The notes under the pieces were generated by a model that worked only from the letters and a program-made list of their open reading frames with translations, ran no database searches and was not told the origin of the DNA. A program made the translations under genes and the position numbers. A stretch of 34,314 nt of DNA from an uncultured Geobacteraceae bacterium (lineage in GTDB: Bacteria > Desulfobacterota > Desulfuromonadia > Geobacterales > Pseudopelobacteraceae), in NCBI GenBank assembly GCA_903958085.1, contig CAJBRY010000313.1, positions 1 through 34,314 on the forward strand, read 5' to 3'. Every line of letters begins with the position of its first letter. The stretch's first letter is position 1. Below are positions 15,683-21,669 of this stretch, piece by piece.

Positions 15683-16123
15683 ATGGTAGATGAGAAGAGT
15701 TACTGGATTGGCGTTGCTTCGAAGGATCATGTACAGATTGGCATCGCCAATGGAATCTGCCAACTGTGTCACGGCAAGGCACAGCCGCTCAGAAGAATGG
15801 CAGTAGGCGACTGGCTCATATATTATTCTCCTAAAAAACGGTTTGAAGAAGCTGCACCGTACCAGAAATTCACTGCAATCGGTGAAGTAGTTGGTGCAGA
15901 GGTCTATCAATATGAAATGTTTCCCGGTTTTGTGCCGTTCCGGCGAGATATCCGTTTTTTAGACGCGGAGGACGTTCCGATTCGCCCACTGCTCGGACAT
16001 CTGTCTTTCATAAAAGATAAAAGTAGATGGGGCTCTGCGTTCCGTTTCGGATACTTGAAAATACCAAAGATGGATTTTGAACTAATTGCAGAACACATGC
16101 TGGGATTTGTGCCAGATACCTGA
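15683..16123 (+). CDS. EVE domain protein
   Basis: 146 residues. ATG 15683 is chosen over GTG 15668 because AGGAG (15671-15675) is 7 bases upstream of it. The EVE/UPF0310 pattern is clear: YWIGVASKDHVQIG, CQLCHGKAQPLRRMAVGDWLIYYSP, FTAIGEVVGAEVYQ, FRRDIRFLDAEDVPIRPLL, and WGSAFRFGYLKIPKMDFELI. EVE and related PUA-like folds read modified bases in DNA or RNA; in free-standing form the target is usually unknown. It follows DUF1801 by 60 bases and ends the plus-strand block, converging on the ABC-F gene at 16202. Confidence 0.9.
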   Translation: MVDEKSYWIGVASKDHVQIGIANGICQLCHGKAQPLRRMAVGDWLIYYSPKKRFEEAAPYQKFTAIGEVVGAEVYQYEMFPGFVPFRRDIRFLDAEDVPIRPLLGHLSFIKDKSRWGSAFRFGYLKIPKMDFELIAEHMLGFVPDT

Positions 16124-16201
16124 ATGTAATTGCCCGAGGTACCTTGTCATGAACAAACCGATTCTGTCACATCCTGACATGATTGCGCCTCCTCTCGCTC
16201 A

Positions 16202-17827
16202 TCAAACTGTTCCATGCAACTTCGACAGATAGTAATCATAATTACCTTCATAAACCCTCATTTCACCATGATCAACCTCAAAAACGCGATCAACCAGCAA
16301 GCGGAGAAAATGTCTGTCATGGCTGACCAGAACTATCGTCCCGCCGAAATTTTTCAATGTTTCCAGCAGCATCTCGCGGGAACGGATGTCAAGATGGTTT
16401 GTCGGTTCGTCAAGAATCAAAAAATTAACCGGCCTCGCCAGAATTGTAGCCAGTACCACCCTGCTCTTCTCGCCGCCGGAAAGATTCTCGATTCGCTTCT
16501 CAACGGTGTCACCGGAAAACAGGAAAGCCCCCAAAAGGTTCCGAATTGTGCCTATTGTGGCTAGCGGCATACAATCCTGCATGGTTTCAAAAATTGTTTT
16601 TCCTGGATCCAGAAGATCCATGGCATGCTGACTGAAGTAGCCTATTTCAACATTGGCACCGATGGTCATACTGCCGGTAGTTGATTCAGTCTGGCCAGCC
16701 AGTATTTTCAAAAATGTTGATTTACCTGCACCGTTTACCCCTACTACTGCAATCTTGTTAAGTCGCTTCACCATACCGGTTACACCGTGAAATACCGGTT
16801 TTTCAACCCCATCCGGCGTTATCCAGACTTTACCCAGTTCAGTGAAGGCGGCCACATCGTCACCACTGCGTGGTGGGTCGGTAAAACTGAAGCGAACGGT
16901 TCGCTCTTCTGCCGGAATTTCGATACGTTCAATTTTTTCTATTTTTTTAACTCTCGACTGAACCTGTGCAGCATGTGATGCTCTGGCGGCAAAACGGGCA
17001 ATAAACTCTTCCTCCTTGGCAAGCATCTCCTGCTGACGATTGTAGGAAGCAATCAACTGTTCCCGCCTGATATCGCGCTCCCTTTCATAGAAATCGTAAT
17101 TTCCGCCGTATGTGGTTATCGTGGAATTGGCAACTTCAATTACTCTGGTCACAACGCGGTTCATAAAATCACGATCGTGGCTGGTCATTAGCAGAGACCC
17201 CTTGAATTCGTTGGCAAGCCATTCCTCCAGCCAGATTATCGACTCCACATCAAGGTGGTTGGTAGGTTCGTCAAGCAGCAGGACATCGGGCTTGAGCGTC
17301 AGAATGCTGGCAAGAGCTATTCGCATTTTCCATCCACCGCTGAACGACTCCACCGGATGATCGTATCTGTCAGGACCAATCCCGAGACCTGTCAGAACGG
17401 CCTGAGCGCGTGAATCGAGATCATATCCCTCCATATGTTCAAACTCTTCGACAGCGGTGCCGTAGCCTTCCAGAAGCGCAGCCATCTCATCATCTGACTG
17501 TGGGAGGCACATAGCTGCTTCCATTTCCTTCATCTCTGCCGCAAGCTGCACCGTTGGCCCACATGTGGCCATAACCTCTTCGAGTGCACTACGGCCTGCC
17601 ATTTCGCCTACATCCTGTGAAAAATATCCAATCGACGTTTTTTTTGGAAGAATCACTTCGCCTGAATCCGGCTCTTCCTCCCCAGCAATTATTCTGAAAA
17701 CAGTGGTCTTGCCAGCGCCATTAGGCCCGACCAGACCGGTATGCGTGCCGGGAAGAATCTGGCAGGAGGCGTCCCTGAACAGAATCTGCGAACCATGCTG
17801 CCTTGATATGTTTGACAATTGAATCAT
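16202..17827 (-). CDS. ABC-F family ATPase (YheS-like)
   Basis: 541 residues, two fused ABC domains without membrane helices. Domain 1: Walker A GPNGAGKTT (34-42), signature FSGGWKMR, Walker B VLLLDEPTNHLD. Linker of about 80 residues rich in Arg/Lys/Glu helices (ARASHAAQVQSRVKKIEKIE). Domain 2: Walker A GVNGAGKST, signature LSGGEKSR, Walker B FLILDEPTNHLD. All motifs are intact. SGGW in the first signature and the linker text point to the YheS-type branch. ABC-F proteins bind the ribosomal E site and rescue or tune translation; some give antibiotic resistance, but this branch is usually housekeeping. ATG 17827 has GGGAG 9 bases ahead. It lies 20 bases after the small gene at 17848 and shares its promoter. 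Confidence 0.93.
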   Translation of the reverse strand: MIQLSNISRQHGSQILFRDASCQILPGTHTGLVGPNGAGKTTVFRIIAGEEEPDSGEVILPKKTSIGYFSQDVGEMAGRSALEEVMATCGPTVQLAAEMKEMEAAMCLPQSDDEMAALLEGYGTAVEEFEHMEGYDLDSRAQAVLTGLGIGPDRYDHPVESFSGGWKMRIALASILTLKPDVLLLDEPTNHLDVESIIWLEEWLANEFKGSLLMTSHDRDFMNRVVTRVIEVANSTITTYGGNYDFYERERDIRREQLIASYNRQQEMLAKEEEFIARFAARASHAAQVQSRVKKIEKIERIEIPAEERTVRFSFTDPPRSGDDVAAFTELGKVWITPDGVEKPVFHGVTGMVKRLNKIAVVGVNGAGKSTFLKILAGQTESTTGSMTIGANVEIGYFSQHAMDLLDPGKTIFETMQDCMPLATIGTIRNLLGAFLFSGDTVEKRIENLSGGEKSRVVLATILARPVNFLILDEPTNHLDIRSREMLLETLKNFGGTIVLVSHDRHFLRLLVDRVFEVDHGEMRVYEGNYDYYLSKLHGTV

Positions 17828-17847
17828 CTGTAAATACTCCCTTTTTT

Positions 17848-18282
17848 CTACGTTTTAACCAGCCATATATATGGAACCATACCGTAATTCCAGGCGAGGC
17901 AAAGTCGCCTGTAACCAGAAAAGAGTAGACCTTCACCGTCGCTGCAAAGAATTATCGGCGCCTTAAGTGTCAGGGTGCCGGCACTTTGCAACACATCCTC
18001 CATACGGGAATAATTCTTTCTGTAACCTCGCTTCGCTCTGGCAAGAAACATCTGGTAATCTTCATAACTATGATAAGAAAGCGCTACCGGCATATTTCCC
18101 AGGGCAGATGCACGAGGGTAAGGAACCAGATCGCCACTGTCAAATCCGGAAACAATACTTTCCCATGAGACCGAATTAGAGTTGTACCACTCCTGCTTTG
18201 CCGGATGGTTGAAATACTCCCAGCGTTCCTCTTCAATTTCAGGCTTCAGCCATTTTATAGTCAGTGTTGACGATGAAACCAT
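17848..18282 (-). CDS. small protein with ParB-like C-terminal motif, unknown
   Basis: 144 residues; start ATG 18282, GGAG (18293-18296) at 10 bases. The N-terminal half (EEERWEYFNHPAKQEWYNSNS) and the middle (YHSYEDYQMFLARAKRGYRKNYSR) are helical and rich in aromatic residues. The C-terminus reads LKAPIILCSDGEGLLFSGYRR then LAWNYGMVPYIWLV, cut here, which has the shape of a ParB/Srx fold: a Pro-Ile-x-Leu strand, a Gly turn, G-x-R-R and a following helix and strand. In ParB this is the nucleotide-binding (CTPase) patch. The rest of ParB is missing. It lies directly in front of the ABC-F gene and behind a shared leader hairpin, so the two are probably co-regulated. Confidence 0.6.
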   Translation of the reverse strand: MVSSSTLTIKWLKPEIEEERWEYFNHPAKQEWYNSNSVSWESIVSGFDSGDLVPYPRASALGNMPVALSYHSYEDYQMFLARAKRGYRKNYSRMEDVLQSAGTLTLKAPIILCSDGEGLLFSGYRRLCLAWNYGMVPYIWLVKT

Positions 18283-18298
18283 GAAATTCCGACTCCAT

Positions 18299-18329
18299 AA
18301 AAAACCACAGGGCTGGTATCCCTGTGGTT
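18299..18329 (-). terminator. terminator-like hairpin in the leader of the 17848/16202 genes
   Basis: On the minus strand AACCACAGGG and CCCTGTGGTT form a perfect 10-bp stem with a 7-base loop, followed by six U (A-run 18299-18304 on plus). It could end the transcript of the binding-protein gene that stops at 18411. However, only 16 bases separate the U tract from the next start codon (18282), and the Shine-Dalgarno abuts it. No promoter fits between, so transcription of the downstream genes must cross it. The same element precedes the ABC-F gene at 21484. Confidence 0.8.
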
Positions 18330-18344
18330 CAGGTGTTGAGAAGA

Positions 18345-18372
18345 TATATCACTTTTTTTGCGGATGCGGCAA
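18345..18372 (-). promoter_or_regulatory. candidate promoter ahead of the 17848/16202 genes
   Basis: Minus strand TTGCCG (-35, 18372-18367) and GATATA (-10, 18350-18345, preceded by GT) with 16-base spacing. Consensus match is modest. Support comes from the identical position of the same blocks, TTGCC and TGATA, in front of the other ABC-F gene (see 21560-21587), each 43 and 22 bases before the hairpin stem. Predicted start would be about 8-10 bases before the hairpin. Confidence 0.45.
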
Positions 18373-18410
18373 CGAATTATCGACTCCGCAGGTTCATTCA
18401 ACTGGTCGAA

Positions 18411-19700
18411 CTATTTTGATGCTCCGAACTCCTCAAGTTCAGATTGCATATTAACCATCTCACGAATATCGGTCCATTCGTCCTGTTCAACAGCTGCATC
18501 ATCACCCTTCATAGTTGCAATAATGTCGAAGTAGTCCATCTCATATTTGCTCTTTTTTACCTCAGCCGCAGGCTTTACCTTCACAGCATAAACCGTCTGT
18601 ACAGACTGATGGTCAAATTTGCGCCAGTATTGTTCATCTTTCAGTCCGGTGTATTTGTGACCTTCCAGTGCAATTATTACATCTTTTGTTCTGAATGATT
18701 TTGCCCTTTCAACAGCAGCCTTATATTCATGCAGAATAACGTATGCAGAAGCACCTGATGTCGTTGGATACCGGTTATAACGCTCTTCAAACTTCTTTAC
18801 AAAAGCGATTCCGCGCGGATAGTTGTATTTAAACGGTACACTCCACATCCATGGCGTCGCGCCGACAATTCCTTCCATCGCTTCAGGTCCCGCCCCTTGC
18901 GCCATGTCTTCATTCATTTGTGGCACTATAATCTGCATCCTGTTTTTAAGTCCCATTTCGTCAGCCTGTTTCACAGCAATTTCCATATCACGCCCGAAAA
19001 GTGATAACACCAGTACCTCGGCACCAGAGTTTTTTGCTTCAAGCAGTGCGGCCTTAAAATCCTTGGCCCCAAGTTCGGTCAAAATTTCGGGATATTTGAC
19101 AGTATCTCTGGTATCCGTTAAAGAACGCAATACAGACTCTGTTGTCCAACCCCAGGTGTAATTGGCAGTTATGTAGAAATATTTTCTACCCTTAAAGGTT
19201 TTGTTAAGATAGTCGGACATGACTCTTCCTGCAAAATATGCATCAAAACATTCGCGGAAAATATGACGATGTCCGTACTCTCCGGTTGTTTCGGTCGAGT
19301 ACGAGAGCGTCGCAAAAAACAGCTTATCTTTCTGAAGCGCCACTTCACCGGTCGCAATAGCGACGGCACTGGAGGAACCGCCGAGTATCATCGGCACCCC
19401 CTCTTTTTCGTAGAGATCAACAGCATTGCCGGTTGCAATCTTGGCATTTGACTTGGTATCCCGATAGACCAGCTGAACCTTTTTCCCCAGAATCCCGCCA
19501 GCAGAATTGATTTCATCAACTGCAAGCTCTGCGGCGCGTCTCTGGTCAAGACCCTGCTTGGCGTAAGGACCGGTTTCAGGATAATTGAGCCCTATTTTTA
19601 CTATTCCAGGTTCTGACGCAAATGATTCAGAAATATAACCTGATGTCATAAATGCAATAGTGCAAACAAAAGCAACTACCTTTCTATACATAATATTCAC
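18411..19700 (-). CDS. orphan LivK-type periplasmic substrate-binding protein
   Basis: 429 residues. GTG 19700 is preferred: GGGGG is 8 bases ahead, while ATG 19691 would be 17 away. A signal peptide (about 1-28, ending ESFAS) precedes a type I periplasmic binding fold: VKIGLNYPETGPYAKQGLDQRRAAELAVDEIN, cut here to IGLNYPETGPYAKQG and ELAVDEINSAGGILGKKVQL, the VDLYEKEGVPMILGGSSSAVA region, and a C-terminal half with YILHEYKAAVERA. The family binds branched-chain amino acids, amides, urea or short acids. No permease or ATPase genes of a Liv transporter are nearby, so it is an orphan that may serve a sensor kinase or a remote transporter. It is longer than LivK (about 370), with an acidic C-terminal tail. 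Confidence 0.88.
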   Translation of the reverse strand: MNIMYRKVVAFVCTIAFMTSGYISESFASEPGIVKIGLNYPETGPYAKQGLDQRRAAELAVDEINSAGGILGKKVQLVYRDTKSNAKIATGNAVDLYEKEGVPMILGGSSSAVAIATGEVALQKDKLFFATLSYSTETTGEYGHRHIFRECFDAYFAGRVMSDYLNKTFKGRKYFYITANYTWGWTTESVLRSLTDTRDTVKYPEILTELGAKDFKAALLEAKNSGAEVLVLSLFGRDMEIAVKQADEMGLKNRMQIIVPQMNEDMAQGAGPEAMEGIVGATPWMWSVPFKYNYPRGIAFVKKFEERYNRYPTTSGASAYVILHEYKAAVERAKSFRTKDVIIALEGHKYTGLKDEQYWRKFDHQSVQTVYAVKVKPAAEVKKSKYEMDYFDIIATMKGDDAAVEQDEWTDIREMVNMQSELEEFGASK

Positions 19701-19745
19701 TTTAATATCCCCCTGTTATGGATAATTACATTTTTAATACACCAT

Positions 19746-19774
19746 TTTATAACATATCTTTTATGGAAATTTAA
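19746..19774 (-). promoter_or_regulatory. candidate extended -10 promoter for the binding-protein gene
   Basis: Minus strand: TTAAAT (19774-19769), 17-base spacer, TATAAA (19751-19746) preceded by TGT, an extended -10 form. The gene's GTG at 19700 would have a leader of about 40 bases. It lies just past the terminator of the upstream ABC-F gene, where a promoter is needed. Confidence 0.45.
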
Positions 19775-19776
19775 AC

Positions 19777-19804
19777 AAAAAAAGGGCGTGCCGAGTGGCC
19801 GCCC
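19777..19804 (-). terminator. intrinsic terminator after the ABC-F gene at 19847
   Basis: Minus strand: GGGCG-GGC stem arms pair with GCC-CGCCC (one bulged base, four-base loop; plus-strand arms 19784-19792 and 19797-19804), then seven U (A-run 19777-19783). GC-rich stem plus U tract, 43 bases past the ABC-F stop, is a classic intrinsic terminator. Confidence 0.85.
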
Positions 19805-19846
19805 AAAATATTGTTTTCCAAAAAGAGCCTTAAAATTTCAGAATGA

Positions 19847-21484
19847 CTACAGCGTCAAATCAGCATGACCGTGATACAAATCATCTCGCTCTTTAGATAC
19901 ATCTTCACTCTCAAGATACTCTTCAAAACCCATAGTACGGTCAATAACACCACCAGGAGTAATTTCAATAATACGGTTTGCAACCGTGGATACGAACTCA
20001 TGATCATGAGAAGCAAAAAGTATCACTTCGCTGAAAGCTATAAGTCCATCGTTCAACGCTGTGATTGACTCAAGATCGAGATGGTTGGTCGGCTCATCTA
20101 GAATAAGAACATTGGCGCCTGAGAGCATCATTCTTGACAACATACAGCGAACTTTCTCTCCACCGGAAAGCACTGTCGTTTTCTTCATTGCCTCTTCGCC
20201 GGAAAACAGCATCCTGCCGAGAAATCCGCGGGCAAATGTTTCGCCTTCAGTTGGAGGAGAATACTGACCAAGCCATTCTATAAGGGTCATCTCCTTATCA
20301 AAGAAAAAGCTGTTTTCCTTCGGAAAATATGCGTTTGAAATGGTTACGCCCCAACGAAAGCTTCCGCTGTCCGGTTCAAGTTCACCCGCCAGAATTTGAA
20401 AAAGGGTCGTTCTGGCAAGTGAATTGCCACCGACGAAGGCAATTTTATCTTCCTTGCGAACAATAAGATCGAAGTCATTCAGAATTTTGACCCCGTCAAT
20501 CTCTTTAGTAAGCCCCTGAATTTCCAGTATTATATCGCCGCACGCCCGTTCTGGTTTAAACACCACATGCGGATATTTTCGTGATGAAGTAGGCATATCC
20601 TCAAGGGTAAGTTTATCAAGCAGTTTTTTACGCGAGGTTGCCTGCTTTGCTTTGGATGCATTAGAACTGAAACGCTGGATAAACGCTTTAAGTTCTTCCG
20701 CTTTTTCAGAAACTTTACGATTTTCATTCTGCTTCTGCTTTAAATTCAACTGGCTTGCATGATACCAGAAATCGTAATTGCCAACATAAATCTGAATGCG
20801 CCCGAAATCAATATCAGCAGTATGAGTGCAGACCTGATTAAGGAAATGACGGTCATGCGAAACCACGATAACTGTATTTGGAAAGCGAAAAAGGAGCTCT
20901 TCAAGCCAGTTTATCGACTTGAGGTCAAGATTGTTGGTTGGTTCGTCCAGCAGCAGTACATCCGGACTCCCGAAGAGAGCCTGAGCGAGAAGAACCCGTA
21001 CTTTGTCCCCCGCTTCAAGCTCCTTCATCTGCTTGTTCCGCAACTCTTCAGGTATGCCTAGCCCGTTAAGCAGCACGGCAGCCTCAGACTCTGCTTCATA
21101 GCCGTTCATCTCGGCAAAATCCCCTTCAAGTTCAGCGGAGCGAACGCCGTCTTCTTCAGAAAATTCGGCCTTTGCATAAATAGCCTCGCGCTCGGTCATT
21201 ACATCATATAGCCGTTTATGCCCCATTATGACCGTATTGAAGACTGTTTCCTCGTCGAAGGCAAACTGATCCTGACGCAGGACAGCAATACGCTCGCGCG
21301 GGCCGACAATAATTTCACCTTTATCAGCATCCAGCTCACCAGCCAATATTTTGAGAAAAGTCGATTTCCCGGCACCGTTGGCACCTATCAACCCGTAACA
21401 GTTGCCTGGAGTAAATTTGATGTTTACGTCTTTGAACAGAACACGTTTGCCATAAGAGAGGGTGATATTTGATGCTGAAATCAT
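19847..21484 (-). CDS. ABC-F family ATPase (YbiT-like) with a degenerate second Walker A
   Basis: 545 residues; ATG 21484, GAGGAG 11 bases ahead. Closely follows the E. coli YbiT pattern: start ASNITLSYGKRVLFKDVNIKF, cut to LSYGKRVLFKDV; Walker A GANGAGKST (34-42); LRQDQFAFDEETVFNTVIMGHK region; first signature degenerate (LEAGDKVR, as in YbiT's branch); Walker B VLLLDEPTNNLD; linker RFSSNASKAKQATSRKK; second signature LSGGEKVR; Walker B VLILDEPTNHLD. The second Walker A reads GGNSLARTT (352-360): the Gly-Lys pair is replaced by Ala-Arg, so site II or its partner may not bind or hydrolyse ATP normally. Role should be ribosome-associated translation control. It has its own leader hairpin and terminator, so it is likely a single-gene unit. 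Confidence 0.93.
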   Translation of the reverse strand: MISASNITLSYGKRVLFKDVNIKFTPGNCYGLIGANGAGKSTFLKILAGELDADKGEIIVGPRERIAVLRQDQFAFDEETVFNTVIMGHKRLYDVMTEREAIYAKAEFSEEDGVRSAELEGDFAEMNGYEAESEAAVLLNGLGIPEELRNKQMKELEAGDKVRVLLAQALFGSPDVLLLDEPTNNLDLKSINWLEELLFRFPNTVIVVSHDRHFLNQVCTHTADIDFGRIQIYVGNYDFWYHASQLNLKQKQNENRKVSEKAEELKAFIQRFSSNASKAKQATSRKKLLDKLTLEDMPTSSRKYPHVVFKPERACGDIILEIQGLTKEIDGVKILNDFDLIVRKEDKIAFVGGNSLARTTLFQILAGELEPDSGSFRWGVTISNAYFPKENSFFFDKEMTLIEWLGQYSPPTEGETFARGFLGRMLFSGEEAMKKTTVLSGGEKVRCMLSRMMLSGANVLILDEPTNHLDLESITALNDGLIAFSEVILFASHDHEFVSTVANRIIEITPGGVIDRTMGFEEYLESEDVSKERDDLYHGHADLTL

Positions 21485-21511
21485 TTTGAGCGGTACTCCT
21501 CATCTTGAAAT

Positions 21512-21544
21512 AAAAAACCACAGGGCATGGTGAGCTCTGTGGTT
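21512..21544 (-). terminator. terminator-like hairpin in the leader of the YbiT-like ABC-F gene
   Basis: Minus strand: AACCACAG (21544-21537) pairs with CTGTGGTT (21523-21516), loop 13 bases, followed by six U (A-run 21512-21517). It can terminate the kinase operon that stops at 21670, yet lies only 28 bases before the ABC-F start at 21484. The 3' part GCCCTGTGGTTTTTTAT is identical over 17 bases to the hairpin at 18299-18329, and the 5' part shares TGAACCACAG. The loop contains GAGCTCA (plus-strand 21531-21537 complement region), complementary to an upstream TGAGCTC at 21614-21620, a possible competing pairing. Confidence 0.75.
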
Positions 21545-21559
21545 CACGAACGTCTTGTT

Positions 21560-21587
21560 TGTATCACACAGTCCGCTCGCAGGGCAA
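21560..21587 (-). promoter_or_regulatory. candidate promoter ahead of the YbiT-like ABC-F gene
   Basis: Minus strand TTGCCC (21587-21582), 16-base spacer, GATACA (21565-21560) preceded by TGT. The TTGCC and TGATA blocks sit at exactly the same offsets from the hairpin (43 and 22 bases) as in the leader at 18345-18372, although the spacer sequence differs. That argues for selection on these two blocks. Confidence 0.45.
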
Positions 21588-21669
21588 TATATTTTGGAAA
21601 CAGCAATTATTCCGAGCTCAATAAATCAGACCGTTTATCATTTAAGTTATAATTGGGAACTAAGCACCC

